Part shown: positions 28,272-40,438 of the stretch, piece after piece
Layout: each line of letters begins with the position of its first letter
Position numbering within the stretch: the stretch's first letter is position 1
Assembly (NCBI GenBank): GCA_963813485.1
Contig: CAWEZE010000017.1
Location: 1-64,000, forward strand
DNA length: 64,000 nucleotides
DNA from: DASQUK01 sp963813485
GTDB lineage: Bacteria; Actinomycetota; Acidimicrobiia; Acidimicrobiales; VFJN01
Direction: 5' to 3'
Notes under the pieces: generated by a model
The model's database searches: none
What the model was told of the DNA's origin: nothing
Seen by the model: only the letters and a program-made list of their open reading frames with translations
Position numbers and translations under genes: made by a program

Positions 28272-30575
28272 ATGTTCACGAGTGCCGAGTCGACGCCGGT
28301 GTTCCCTGCCCGGCCCCATCCCCCGCAGGGCGCGCCCCACGTGCTGGTGATCGTGCTCGACGACCTGGGGTTCGCTCAGCTCGGCTGCTTCGGAAGCGAC
28401 ATCGACACCCCGACCATCGACGGGCTCGCCGCCGGCGGGCTGCGGTACAACCGCTTCCACGTCACCTCCCTGTGCTCGCCCACGCGGGCATGCCTGCTCA
28501 CCGGCCGCAACCACCACGCCGTGGGCATGGGCTTCCTCACCGACCTGCCCACCGGCTTCCCCGGCTACAGCGGGCGGATCCCGCCGTCGGCGGCCACGCT
28601 CGCCCGCATCCTGCGCGACGTGGGCTACGGCACGTTCGCCGTCGGAAAGTGGCACCTCACGCCGCGCTGGGAGGAGAGCGCCTCGGGTCCCTTCGACCGC
28701 TGGCCGCTGGGGCTCGGCTTCGAGCGGCACTACGGCTTCCTGGGGGGCGACACCAACCAGTGGACGCCCGACCTGGTGTCCGACAACGGCTTTGTCGATC
28801 CGCCGCGAACCCCTGTGGAGGGCTACCACCTGACCGAGGACCTGGCCGACCGGGCGATCCGCTTCATCCAAGACCAACAGCAGGCCACGCCCGGGCGCCG
28901 CTTCTTCTGCTACTTCGCGCCCGGCGCCGTGCACGCTCCCCACCAGACCCCCCGGTCGTTCATCGACGCCTACCGCGGACGGTTCGACGCCGGCTGGGAG
29001 GCGTGGCGCCAGGCGACGTTCGCGCGCCAGTTGGACGCCGGGGTCGTGCCCGACGGGACCCGGATCAGCGAGCGTCCTTCCTGGGTGCCGGCCTGGGACG
29101 AACTGCCGGCAGACGAGCGCCAGCTGTACGCCCGGATGATGGAGGTCTTCGCTGGCTACCTGACGCACACCGACGCACAGATCGGGCGATTGCTCGACTT
29201 CCTGCGGACCGCCGGGCTTCTCGACGACACGCTGGTCCTGCTGATCAGCGACAACGGCGCCAGCGCCGAGGGCGGGCCCACCGGGTCGCTGAACGAGCAC
29301 CGCTTCACGCACGACCGCCTCGACGACCTGGCCGACACGTTGACGCACATCGACGACCTCGGCGGCTTCCGGGCCTACAACCACTATCCCTGGGGTTGGG
29401 CATGGGCCGGCAACACGCCGCTGCGGCTGTGGAAGCGCTACGCGTGGCTGGGTGGTGTGCGGACCCCCCTCATCGCGCACTGGCCCGCGGCGATCCCGCC
29501 GTCGGCGGCCGGCATGGTGAGAGACCAGTTCTGCCACGCCGTCGACCTGATGCCCACCGTGCTCGACGCCGTGGGCATCGACGCCCCGGACGTGGTCGAC
29601 GGCGTCGACCAGCAGCCGATCGACGGCGCCAGCCTGCGGCCCACGTTCGACGATCCCGGGGCCCCGAGCCCGCGCCAGACGCAGTACTTCGAGATGGTCG
29701 GGTCCCGCTCGATCGTCCACGGCGACTGGAAGGCCACGACCGACCACATCGGCCGGCAGCTCTCGGTCGAGCGCGAGCGGGTCCCCGGCAGCCACGACTT
29801 CGCTACCGACCGATGGTCGCTGTTCGACCTGTCGTCCGACTTCGCCGAGGCCGTCGACGTCGCCGACCAGCACCCGGAGCTGGTGGCCGAGCTCGAGGCC
29901 CTGTGGTGGCACGAGGCCGGCCGCAACCAGGTCCTACCGCTCGACGACAGCCTCATCGGTCGCGCCGTGGCGATGGAGCCGTCGCCCAACCTGCCCCGGC
30001 ACCGGAGCGTCTTCCGTCCGGGTGGTGGCGGCGTGGCCGAGGACCTGCTGCCGCCGCTGGCCGGCGGCTTCGAGCTGACCGCGCACCTCGATGTCCCCGA
30101 GACCGATGGATCCGGCGCGTGCGCGGGTGTGGTGTGCGCGCTGGGCGACTGGAACAACGGCTGGGCGCTCTACGTCGTCGACGGCCACCCGGCTGTGGCG
30201 TTCAGCCTCTTCGGGACGCTCCACCGCGCCGTCTCGTCCGTGGTCCTGGCGCCCGGCCGCCGTCTGGTCCGGCTCGGCTACGAACGGGCGCGGGATCGCC
30301 GGGAGGGGGGTGGCGCCGTCCACCTCGCCGTCGACGACGGGCGCGTCGCCGAGCTCGAACTACCCCACGACCTGCCGTTCCGCTGGCAGATCGGCGGCGC
30401 CGGGCTGCACATCGGGGCCGACAAGGGCTTCCCGGTGTGCGACGACTACGAGCCGCCGTTCCCGTTCGCGGGCGCCGTCGACCGGGTCGAGATCGAGATA
30501 CCCCACTTCGCCCCCCGCCCCGACGACGCCGCCCGCTCGGCGGCCGACGTGGCCCAGGCCCTGCGCCACGAGTGA
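28272..30575 (+). CDS. arylsulfatase-type sulfatase
   Basis: 767 residues from ATG 28272. Hydrolyses sulfate esters. The formylglycine motif C-x-P-x-R is C68-SPTR (TSLCSPTRACLLTGRNHH), Cys-type and oxygen-dependent in maturation. Metal ligands are in IVLDDLGFAQLG and LLISDNGAS. About 180 C-terminal residues (after ~570) resemble a lectin/LamG-like beta-sandwich with GWALYVVDGHPAVAF. No clear signal peptide, so cytoplasmic or non-classical. It shares its layout with the second sulfatase at 55-58 kb. No maturation enzyme is in the window. Confidence 0.93.
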   Translation: MFTSAESTPVFPARPHPPQGAPHVLVIVLDDLGFAQLGCFGSDIDTPTIDGLAAGGLRYNRFHVTSLCSPTRACLLTGRNHHAVGMGFLTDLPTGFPGYSGRIPPSAATLARILRDVGYGTFAVGKWHLTPRWEESASGPFDRWPLGLGFERHYGFLGGDTNQWTPDLVSDNGFVDPPRTPVEGYHLTEDLADRAIRFIQDQQQATPGRRFFCYFAPGAVHAPHQTPRSFIDAYRGRFDAGWEAWRQATFARQLDAGVVPDGTRISERPSWVPAWDELPADERQLYARMMEVFAGYLTHTDAQIGRLLDFLRTAGLLDDTLVLLISDNGASAEGGPTGSLNEHRFTHDRLDDLADTLTHIDDLGGFRAYNHYPWGWAWAGNTPLRLWKRYAWLGGVRTPLIAHWPAAIPPSAAGMVRDQFCHAVDLMPTVLDAVGIDAPDVVDGVDQQPIDGASLRPTFDDPGAPSPRQTQYFEMVGSRSIVHGDWKATTDHIGRQLSVERERVPGSHDFATDRWSLFDLSSDFAEAVDVADQHPELVAELEALWWHEAGRNQVLPLDDSLIGRAVAMEPSPNLPRHRSVFRPGGGGVAEDLLPPLAGGFELTAHLDVPETDGSGACAGVVCALGDWNNGWALYVVDGHPAVAFSLFGTLHRAVSSVVLAPGRRLVRLGYERARDRREGGGAVHLAVDDGRVAELELPHDLPFRWQIGGAGLHIGADKGFPVCDDYEPPFPFAGAVDRVEIEIPHFAPRPDDAARSAADVAQALRHE

Positions 30576-30696
30576 GGCGCGCCGGCCGGCCGGGCCACCA
30601 ACCCAAGCTGGTCGTAGGTGTGCGGCACATGACCGCATCGCTCCGACCAGAACTAGTGGACCCTCCAGCCCGGCCACCCGGCGTAGCATCCGGGCC

Positions 30697-30873
30697 ATGA
30701 ACGAGCGACCCGAGGACGATCCGGGCGCGGACACCGGCATGTTCCGTGCCTACGTCGAGCACGACGACGACGCCGACGCTCCCACCTCGCCCGGGGTCCC
30801 GCCAAGAGTCCTGGCCGGCGTCGCGGTCGTGCTGATGATCGTCGTGGTGGTGCTGATCCTCCTTCTCATCTAG
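30697..30873 (+). CDS. small single-pass membrane protein
   Basis: 58 residues from ATG 30697. An acidic N-terminus (DDPGADTGMF; EHDDDADAP) is followed by one C-terminal helix of ~20 Val/Leu/Ile residues that ends at the last residue. This is the topology of a tail-anchored protein. I recognise no family. It lies between the sulfatase and treS. Confidence 0.6.
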   Translation: MNERPEDDPGADTGMFRAYVEHDDDADAPTSPGVPPRVLAGVAVVLMIVVVVLILLLI

Positions 30874-30933
30874 ACGAACCGCACCCGCCCGGGGCGCGCA
30901 CCAGGCCCCCGGTCATGTGCCAGCCTGGGCGGA

Positions 30934-32619
<1,686 letters not shown>

Positions 32620-32896
32620 TCCGCGTGCGTTCTGTCGCCAGGCGGGTGGAGAACCTGGCGTAAACGGCAGCCAAACGGAAAATCCGCGCGCGACTCGCCT
32701 CGGGTACACAGGGCGTCGAAGGGGAATAGTGTGCGCTGCCCGTGCTCGGACCGCCATCGGCACCGACGGCGTTGACGGTCCCGATCAGGATCAGCAGGAC
32801 ATAGACATCGACAGCGACTTGTGGCGGTTGGGGAGGCCATGGCCGCTCCAACCGCCGCAGGTTCGCAGGGTGAGGTGGGCGTGCTAGGCAGGTGGT

Positions 32897-34252
32897 GTGC
32901 CCAGTCTCGACGAGTTAGGCGAGGCGCTGGCACCGCTGCTGGGAGGCTTCATGCCACGGCAACGGTGGTACGCCGGCAGCGAGCCGCCTGCCGACGTGGC
33001 GGTCACCACCCTCGATGCCCGCGAGGGCGATCCGTTGCTGGTATGGCTACTGGTCGACGCCATCGGCGCCGACGGTGGTCGCGCCACCTACCAGATCGTG
33101 CTGGGCGGGCGCCCGGCGCCATGCGACGCCGAGTTCCTCCAGGGCAAGGCACGGGTGACCCTCGGCGAAGTCGACGGCTGGATCTACTACGACGCGCTCG
33201 TCGACCCCGACCTGGCGCTGTTGGTGCTCGAGAGGGTGGCACCCGACGAGTCGGCGGAGGTCGCGCGACCTCTCGTCGTCGAACAGTCGAACACGTCTGT
33301 GGTCTACGACGAGCGGCTCATCCTCAAGCTCTTCCGCCGGGTGTACCCGGAGCCCAATCCGGACGTGGAGATCACCAAGCTGCTCGGGGAGCGTGGCTTC
33401 CGCCACGTCGTCCCCCAGCTGGCCGAGCTGCGGTACGAGGGGTGGGACCTTGCTGTCGTGCGGCAGTACCTGCTGGGATCCACCGACGCGTGGGATCTGG
33501 CGCACACCTCGCTGCGCGATCTGCTCAATACCCGGATGCCGCCCGAGCAGGCCGGCGGCGACTTCGGCCCCGAGGCCCTGACACTCGGCGACGTGACGGC
33601 GCGCCTCCACTTGGCGATGGCCGAGGTGTTCGGCACCGAGCCGGGGTCACCGAAGGACTGGCTCGACGGCTTCCGCGCCCAGCTCGAACGGCTGCCGGAC
33701 GTTGCTGCCACGGCGGCGACGCCGGTGGCCGATGTCGTCGACGCCGCCGCCGTTGGCGCCGCGCTGGCCACACTGGCCGACGTTGCCGACGCCGGGCAGG
33801 CCACGCGGATCCACGGCGATCTCCACCTGGCGCAGATGCTGCTGGCCGACGCCGGCTGGTTCGTGCTCGACTTCGAGGGCGAACCGGTCAGGCCGGTCGC
33901 CGAACGCGTGCGGGTTTCGTCGCCGCTGCGGGACGTGGCCGGCATGGTCCGGTCCTTCCACTACGCCGCCCGCACCGGCCTCGCCGAGCGGGGTCGCGAC
34001 GTCGACCCCGAGCTCGTGGAGTTGGCGGAGCAGTGGGAGTCCCGGGCCGCGGACGAGTTCTGGCGGGGCTACCAATCGGTCACGGGCATCGACGGGCTCT
34101 TGCCGGCGTCGGCGGCCGACCGCGAGTCGCTGCTCCGAGCCTTCGAGCTCGACAAGGCGCTGTACGAGATCATCTACGAGCTTTCGCACCGGCCTGACTG
34201 GGTGGACATCCCGGCATCCGCAGTGCGGCGCACGCTCGCACTGGTGGCCTAG
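32897..34252 (+). CDS. mak: maltokinase
   Basis: 451 residues, GTG start. Phosphorylates maltose to maltose-1-phosphate. The N-terminal cap opens LLGGFMPRQRWYAG, typical of maltokinase. The kinase-like core has VVEQSNTSVVYDERLILKLF (lysine), the catalytic loop IHGDLHLAQML and metal motif FEGEP. A 13-bp gap to glgB suggests coupling. The 277 bp upstream (32620-32896) show nothing convincing. Confidence 0.94.
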   Translation: MPSLDELGEALAPLLGGFMPRQRWYAGSEPPADVAVTTLDAREGDPLLVWLLVDAIGADGGRATYQIVLGGRPAPCDAEFLQGKARVTLGEVDGWIYYDALVDPDLALLVLERVAPDESAEVARPLVVEQSNTSVVYDERLILKLFRRVYPEPNPDVEITKLLGERGFRHVVPQLAELRYEGWDLAVVRQYLLGSTDAWDLAHTSLRDLLNTRMPPEQAGGDFGPEALTLGDVTARLHLAMAEVFGTEPGSPKDWLDGFRAQLERLPDVAATAATPVADVVDAAAVGAALATLADVADAGQATRIHGDLHLAQMLLADAGWFVLDFEGEPVRPVAERVRVSSPLRDVAGMVRSFHYAARTGLAERGRDVDPELVELAEQWESRAADEFWRGYQSVTGIDGLLPASAADRESLLRAFELDKALYEIIYELSHRPDWVDIPASAVRRTLALVA

Positions 34253-34265
34253 GCAGGACCCGCCT

Positions 34266-36438
34266 GTGGCCTCGGTCCCCCGCACCGCCGAGATCGAGTC
34301 GCTCGTGGCGGGAACATGTCGGGACCCCCATCGGTTCCTGGGCGTCCACGAGGACGGCGGGCGGCTAGTGGTCCGGGCGTGGCGGCCGGAAGCGTCGTCA
34401 GCCACGCTCGAGGGCCAGCCGATGCGCAGGATCCACGATGGCGGGGTGTTCGAGGCCGAGCTGGACACTGCGCCAGCCCCCGGCTACCGGGTCACCTACC
34501 GCTGGGGTGGGGCTGCCGGAGACGAGCACACGGTCGTCGAGCCCTGGAGCCTGTTGCCCACCCTCGGAGAGCTCGACATCTACCTGGTGGGCGAGGGCCG
34601 GCACGAGCGCCTCTGGGCGGTGCTCGGGGCCCACCCCGGGGTGCATCAGGGCGTGGAGGGAACCGCGTTCGCCGTATGGGCGCCCTCGGCCCGGGCGGTG
34701 CGGGTGGTGGGCGAATGGAACGGCTGGGACGGCCGGGTCCATCCGATGCGGACGCTCGGCGTCTCGGGCGTGTGGGAGATCTTCGTGCCCGAGGCGCGCG
34801 CCGGGCACAGGTACAAGTTCGAGGTGCTCGGCGCGGACGGATCGCTGCGCCTGAAGGCCGATCCCCTCGCCACCGCCAGCGAGGCGCCGCCCGCCACGGC
34901 CAGCGTGATCTTCCGATCGAGCTTCGAGTGGGGCGACGGCGAGTGGATAGCCCGCCGCGCCGCCGCCAGGCCCTGGGACGAGCGGATGGCGGTCTACGAG
35001 GTGCACCTCGGCTCGTGGCGCCGGCACCCCGACGGCAGCTACCACGGCTACGACGAGCTCGCCGAGGGCCTCGCCGACCACGTGGCGGACCTCGGCTTCA
35101 CACACGTGGAGCTGCTGCCGCCCACGGAGCATCCCTACGACCCGTCGTGGGGCTACCAGGTGTCGAGCTACTTCGCACCCAGCGCCCGCTTCGGCGATCC
35201 CGACGGCTTCCGGTTCCTGGTCGACCACCTGCACCGCCGGGGGATCGGCGTGCTCATCGACTGGGTGCCCGCCCACTTCCCCCGTGACGACTGGGCGCTG
35301 GCGCGCTTCGACGGCACCGCGCTGTACGAGCACGCCGACCCCCGCCAGGGCGAGCAGCCGGACTGGGGCACCCTGGTGTTCAACTTCGGCCGCAACGAGG
35401 TGCGCAACTTCCTCGTCGCCAGCGCCCGCTACTGGCTGGAGGAGATGCACGTCGACGGCCTGCGGGTCGACGCGGTCGCCTCGATGCTCTACCTCGACTA
35501 CTCCCGCCGCGACGGCGAGTGGGTACCCAACCGCCACGGCGGGCGAGAGAACCTCGAGGCCATCTCGTTCCTGCAGGAGATGAACGAGCTGGTCCACCGC
35601 GACTTCCCGGGCGTGCTCACCGTGGCCGAGGAGTCGACGGCGTGGGGCGGGGTTTCCCGACCGGTGGACGCGGGCGGCCTGGGATTCAGCCAGAAGTGGA
35701 ACATGGGCTGGATGCACGACACCCTCGAGTACTTCGGCCACGAGGCCGTGCACCGCCGCTGGCACCACGACCTGCTCACGTTCGGGCTGACCTACGCCTG
35801 GACCGAGAACTACGTGCTGCCGCTGAGCCACGACGAGGTCGTGCACCTCAAGGGCTCCCTGCTGAACAAGATGCCGGGTGACCCGTGGCAGCGCTTCGCC
35901 AACCTGCGGGCGCTGTACGCCTGGATGTGGTCGCATCCCGGCAAGCAGCTGCTGTTCATGGGCGGTGAGTTGGCGCAGGAACGGGAGTGGAGCCAGGACC
36001 GCGAGATCGACTGGTACCTGCTGGCCGATCCGCTGCACCGGGGCGTGCGCGACCTGCTCCGCGAGCTCAACGCGGTGGAGGCCGCGCAGCCGGCGTTGTG
36101 GTCCGGCGATACCACGCCCGCGGGCTTCGCCTGGCTCGACGCCAACGACCGTGACACGTCGGCGTACGCCTTCCTGCGCTTGGGCTCGGGGGACGGATGG
36201 CGGAGTCGTCGCCTGCGTCGCCAACCTCACGCCAGTGCCTCGTCACGGCTACCGGATCGGCTTGCCCTTGTCTGGCCGTTGGGTCGACGCACTCAACACC
36301 GACGAGGAGCGATGGGGCGGCAGCGGGGTGGTCCAGCCGGAGGTGCACACCGACGGCACGCCATGGCAGGGGCAGCCCGACTCGGCGGTGTTGACGCTGC
36401 CGCCGCTGGCGGTCCGTTGGCTGGTTCCCGGGGGCTAA
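34266..36438 (+). CDS. glgB: 1,4-alpha-glucan branching enzyme, one frameshift near the 3' end
   Basis: About 723 residues when corrected; GTG start. Introduces alpha-1,6 branches. CBM48 modules at the N-terminus (FAVWAPSARAVRVVGEWNGW), then the GH13 barrel. Nucleophile D402 (GLRVDAVASMLYLDY), E455 (TVAEEST) and D523 (LSHDEVVH) are intact. At 36198 an extra T shifts the frame; without it the protein continues GDGGGVVACVANLTPVPRHGY to LAVRWLVPGG. All catalytic residues precede the break. A sequence error is the simplest explanation. Confidence 0.93.
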
Positions 36439-36483
36439 CGGGGTGGTGGCCGCTGGGACCCAGGTGGGAAACTGGATGTTCCT

Positions 36484-37722
36484 GTGCCTGCCGACGTCCC
36501 CCCGGCTCCACTAGACGACGACGAGAAGAGCCTGCTCACGCCGCAGTTCGCGGTGGTGATGCTGGCGGCGTTCGCGTACTTCATCGCCCTCGGTGCGCTC
36601 ATCCCCACGGTGCCTCGGTTCGTCGAGGGCGAGCTGGGCGGCGGGCGGCGTACAGGTGGGCGTCGGCGTCGGCTCGCTGGCGGTGACGGCGGCCCTGCTG
36701 CGCCCCTGGACCGGGCGCATCGGGGACACGCGTGGCCGGCGCGTCCTGGCGGTGTCCGGAGCCACCGATCGTCGGCTGTCTCGATCCTGCTCTATGGCGT
36801 CGCCACCGAGCTGTGGATGCTCGTGCTCGCCCGGCTGCTCACCGGCGCCGGCGAGGCGGCCATGTTCGTCGGGGTGGCCACCGCCGCCCAGGACCTGGCG
36901 CCCGACCACCGCCGGGGCGAGGCGGCGTCCTACTTCTCGGTCGCGCTCTACGGCGGCCTGGCCGTCGGACCGCCGATCGGCGAGGCCCTGGTCACCTACG
37001 GCTTCGCCACGCTGTGGATCGCGCTGGCGGGCTGCTGCGCCTGCGCCGCGGTCATCAGCCTGTGGATCCCCAGGGGGCCACGGTGGCGGTGGCGCCCCAT
37101 CGCAGCTTCCTGCAGCGGGACGCCTTGTTGCCGGGGGTGATCCTGTTCCTCGGGCTCGTCCCGTTCATCGCGTTCTCGTCGTTCGTGCCGCTGTTCGCCG
37201 AGGACCTGGGCCAGGAAAGCGTGGGCGGCGTGTTCGGCCTGTACGCCGGGCTGGTCCTCGTCGTCCGGATCGTCGGGGCCCGCCTGCCTGATCGCCTGGG
37301 CTGGCGCACGCGGCTCGACCATCGCGCTCTGCGGTGTGGGGCTCGGCGTCGGGCTGGTGGCGGTGTGGGCATCGGTGCCCGCGATCTGGCTGGCGGCCGT
37401 CCCGCTCGGGATCGGCATGTCGCTCCTGTACCCGTCACTGTTCACCGCCGTCATGGCGGCGGCGCCCGAGAGCGAGCGCAGCCACGCGGTGGGCACGTTC
37501 TCGGTGTTCTTCGACCTGTCGAGCGGGTTCGGCGCGACCCTCATCGGCGTCGCGGTGTCGTTGACCAGCTACCGCGGCGGGTTTGCGGTCGCCGCCGCCA
37601 TCGCCGGCGCCGGGCTCTGCGCCCAGTGGCTGCTGCGCGACCGGATCGGCGGCCGCCGCCTCGCATGCGTTCCGGACGTCGCCGTCAGGGGCGCCGGGTC
37701 GGCCGACCCGTCGGCCGCCTGA
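36484..37722 (+). pseudogene. MFS transporter gene with at least four frameshifts
   Basis: Pieces in changing frames join into one 12-helix MFS protein of about 412 residues. They are: FAYFIALGALIPTVPRFVEG; then QVGVGVGSLAVTAALLRPW with motif GRIGDTRGRRVL; then LLYGVATELWMLVLARLLTG; then ILFLGLVPFIAFSSFVPLFA; then GVGLGVGLVAVWASVPAIW to the C-terminus. Breaks are near 36642, 36770, 37075 and 37315. Either a true pseudogene or a poorly resolved stretch; neighbouring genes are intact. Substrate unknown; drug or metabolite efflux is possible. Confidence 0.75.
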
Positions 37723-37759
37723 CCGGCCGAATCAGGTGCCGCGCCGGTAGCCTCCAGCA

Positions 37760-38578
37760 GTGGCCACGAGCGTGCAGACCTGCTACCGACACGGCGACCG
37801 CCGCGCCGGCGTGCGCTGCCAGCGCTGCGACCGGCCCATCTGCCCGTCGTGCATGAACCAGGCCTCGGTGGGGTTCCACTGCCCCGAGTGTGCTCGCTCG
37901 GGCCGGCAGCGCACGGTCCCACTGCGGTCGCTGGCCACCCGCCCCGTCGTCACGATGGCGCTGGTCGCCGCGAACGTGGCCATCTTCATCGGCGACATGG
38001 TGTCGGGGTCGAACCAGCTCGGCGACCACAACTGGACGGCCGACGGCGCGCTCTACGGCCCGGCGGTGGCGGCCGGCGATTGGTGGCGACCGGTCACGGC
38101 CGGGTTCCTGCACGCCAACCTGCTGCACATCGGGTTCAACATGTTCCTGCTGTGGCAGCTCGGCAAGCTGCTGGAACCGGCGATCAAGCGCTGGGCCTTC
38201 GCAGCGCTCTACTTCATGTCCCTGCTCGGCGGGTCGTTCCTCACGCTGATCCTCGACCCCAACGCCCTGACGCTCGGCGCCTCCGGAGCCGTCTTCGGGC
38301 TCATGGGCGCCACCTTCATCGCCCTGCGGTCGCGGGGCGTCGACCCGTTCAGCACCGGCATCGGGCCCCTGCTGGTGCTCAACCTGATCCTCACTTTTGC
38401 GATACCCGGGATCTCCATCGGTGGGCACATAGGTGGGCTGATCGCCGGTGCGTTGGGCGGCTGGATCCTGTGGGAGTGGGGCCCGCGCCTGGGCCGCAAC
38501 ACGCCGCCGGTGCTGCCGGTCGTGGCGTGCGGAGCCATCGCGGTGGCCCTCTACGCCGGGTGCCTGGTCGTCGCCTGA
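37760..38578 (+). CDS. rhomboid family intramembrane serine protease with N-terminal zinc finger
   Basis: 272 residues. Residues 1-~45 form a B-box-like zinc site (CYRHGDRRAGVRCQRCDRPI; CPSC; CPEC). Six membrane helices follow. The catalytic pair is S175 in GASGAVFGLMG and H223 in GGHIGGLIAG. It cleaves membrane proteins inside the bilayer. The B-box plus rhomboid layout is common in actinobacteria. Substrate unknown. TTG/GTG-type start near 37760. Confidence 0.92.
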   Translation: MATSVQTCYRHGDRRAGVRCQRCDRPICPSCMNQASVGFHCPECARSGRQRTVPLRSLATRPVVTMALVAANVAIFIGDMVSGSNQLGDHNWTADGALYGPAVAAGDWWRPVTAGFLHANLLHIGFNMFLLWQLGKLLEPAIKRWAFAALYFMSLLGGSFLTLILDPNALTLGASGAVFGLMGATFIALRSRGVDPFSTGIGPLLVLNLILTFAIPGISIGGHIGGLIAGALGGWILWEWGPRLGRNTPPVLPVVACGAIAVALYAGCLVVA

Positions 38579-38582
38579 GCGC

Positions 38583-39092
38583 TCACGAGCGCGAGGTGAA
38601 GTCCCAACGGGTCGGCGAGCCCTCGAAGTCGCTCTCCATCAGCCCGAACGCCCAGCTCGGCGCCACGCGGTAGGTGCCGTTGACGTCGGGGTCGAAGAAG
38701 TCGATGCCGTAGTCGGTCTCGTACTTGGCGCCGAGCCGCTCGGCAAAGCCGCGGATGGTGTCCGCGTCTCGGACCTGGGCGGCGGTGCCCTCCAGCACGA
38801 CGGGCTCCTGCGCGTTGTCGGTCGTGATCGCGCAGCGGGGATCGGCGGCCAGGTTGCGGGCCTTCGAGGATCGCAGGCCGCTGCTGAACCACAGGGCATC
38901 GTCCCACCACACGCCCCAGACCGGCATGACGTGGGGCCGGCCGTCGGGCCGTGTGGTCGCCACCCAGTAGTCGTGGGAGCGGGTGAGCCGTTCCGTCGCC
39001 CACGACCAGGGGAGCAGCCCGGTGCCCTGGGCCGGCTCCTTGGTGCCGTAGCCGGGCATGTGTGGCCGGCTGGCGCGCGGTTCCTCAGCCAT
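38583..39092 (-). CDS. pyridoxamine 5'-phosphate oxidase-fold (PPOX) protein, probably flavin or F420 dependent
   Basis: 169 residues from the ATG at 39092. Split-barrel sequence: YWVATTRPDGRPHVMPVWGV, then FSSGLRSSKARNLAADPR and ITTDNAQEPVVLEG. This is the typical order of the PPOX/F420-dependent reductase family. Cofactor and substrate cannot be fixed from sequence alone. Convergent with the rhomboid gene (four bases between stops). 50 bp after the amidase gene on the same strand. Confidence 0.8.
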   Translation of the reverse strand: MAEEPRASRPHMPGYGTKEPAQGTGLLPWSWATERLTRSHDYWVATTRPDGRPHVMPVWGVWWDDALWFSSGLRSSKARNLAADPRCAITTDNAQEPVVLEGTAAQVRDADTIRGFAERLGAKYETDYGIDFFDPDVNGTYRVAPSWAFGLMESDFEGSPTRWDFTSRS

Positions 39093-39142
39093 GGGCCCGA
39101 TTCTCCACCAGTGAGGCCAGTCGCCGCAGGTTGCCTCGACGT

Positions 39143-40271
39143 TTATGACAGCGTGAGCGCCGCCGCCTCGAGCAGGGCGCCGGTGGCCAGGAGCAACGGC
39201 TCGCACCCGCGCGGTCCCACCAGCTGGACGCTGGCCGGCAGCGGCCCGTCGGCGGGCGCGGGCAGGGCGAGCGCCGGCAGGCCGGCCAGGTTGACGGGCA
39301 CGTTGGTGGTCCGGCTGTCGGGGGGCGGCTCGTCCAGGCGCGTGGCCAGTACCGGCAGGGTCGGCAGGGCCAGCAGCTCGACACCGGCGAACACCGCGGC
39401 GAGCTCCTGACACCAGAGGCGGGCGTGGGCGCGGGCCGCGGCGAGATCGGCGGCGGGGATGGCTCGCCCCTGCTCGAGCCGATCCCGCGTTTCGGCCCCC
39501 AGGCCGGCGGCGTCGGCCTCGTAGACGGCTTGGTCCGTCAGCCAGGCCTCGCCGAAGAGCACCGTGCCACCCGCCCGGGCGGCCGCCGCCCACCCCGGCA
39601 GGACGAGGTCGACCACGTCGAGGCCGCTGGCGGCCAGCAGGTCGTCGACGGCCCGGTCGACGACCGGATCGACCGGAGTCGGCAACCGGACCCGGCCCAC
39701 GATGGTCGCGCTCGGCGCCTGCGCCGCGAAGCCTGGATCCAGGAGCTGCATGCCGAGGGTCACGCCGGCCACATCCCGCGCCATCGGGCCGACCGTGTCC
39801 AGCGACGGCGCCAGCGGCCAAACGCCGGTGGTCGGGATCCGGCCCCACGTGGTCTTGAGACCTACGGTGCCGCAGCAGGCCGACGGGGTCCGAACCGACC
39901 CGGCGGTGTCGGTGCCGATGGCGACGTCGGCCTCCCCGGTGGCGACTGCGACGGCGGAGCCGCTCGACGACCCCCCGGGGATGCGGGTGGGGTCGAGTGG
40001 GTTCACCGGGGTGCCGAAGTGGGGATTGATGCCGGTGCCGCCGAACGCCAGCTCGTGGAGGTTGGTCTTGCCGACGATCCGGGCCCCGGCGGCCCGTGCC
40101 GCGGCGACGCAGGGGGCGTCGGTGGGGGCCGGTTCCGCGTTGGCGGCGACCACGGCGGAGCCGGCGGTCGTGGGCGTGCCGACCACGTCGAGCAGGTCCT
40201 TGACCGCGAGGCGCGGGCCGCCGAGCGCCGGCGTCACCCGGGTCGTCGAGGCGGAGGATGAAGGTAGCCAT
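39143..40271 (-). CDS. amidase (amidase-signature family), frameshift near the 5' end
   Basis: About 375 residues. The Ser-cisSer-Lys triad is visible: K in PRLAVKDLLDV, GGSSSGSAVAVATGEADVAIG with both serines, and GTDTAGSVRTPS. The likely start is the ATG at 40271 (MATFILRLDDPGD). An extra base in 40228-40232 then shifts the frame; its removal gives DAALGGPRLAVKD. Without correction, the frame is open from 40336 but has an implausible N-terminus. Hydrolyses an amide; substrate unknown. Confidence 0.85.
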
Positions 40272-40329
40272 GGGCGGCCCCAGCATGGCATCCGGTCCCG
40301 GCCACCGACCCGGCTGAACGCGCAACCCC

Positions 40330-40424
40330 GAGGCAATACGGTCCGGACGGGCGAGCCCGAGGCAACCGGGTCCGGGGGCCGGTCCCCATTGCCTCCAGAG
40401 CCTCGCGGCGGTCCCTATTGCCTC
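40330..40424. repeat. four GAGGCAA(T) motifs at exact 29-bp spacing, two direct then two inverted
   Basis: In the 167-bp gap between the acyltransferase 3' end and the amidase 5' end. GAGGCAAT starts at 40330 and GAGGCAAC at 40359; the complement ATTGCCTC starts at 40388 and 40417. All steps are 29 bp, and orientation flips at the centre, near 40377. Flanks are also similar: the copies extend to CCCGAGGCAATA-x-GG-x-CCG. A further copy, GAGGCAATAGG, lies at 7128-7138 after atpC. Confidence 0.8.
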
Positions 40425-40438
40425 GGGCGCTCCGTTGG

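Noticed and set aside
28131..29912. 593-codon open frame opposite the first sulfatase
   Set aside because: Shadow frame without motifs; the plus strand holds all sulfatase residues.
34398..36230. 610-codon open frame opposite glgB
   Set aside because: Shadow of a gene with full catalytic residues.
33702..36686. 994-codon plus-strand frame spanning mak end, glgB and part of the MFS gene
   Set aside because: Only 34266 to about 36198 is coding; the rest is out-of-frame sequence left open by high GC.
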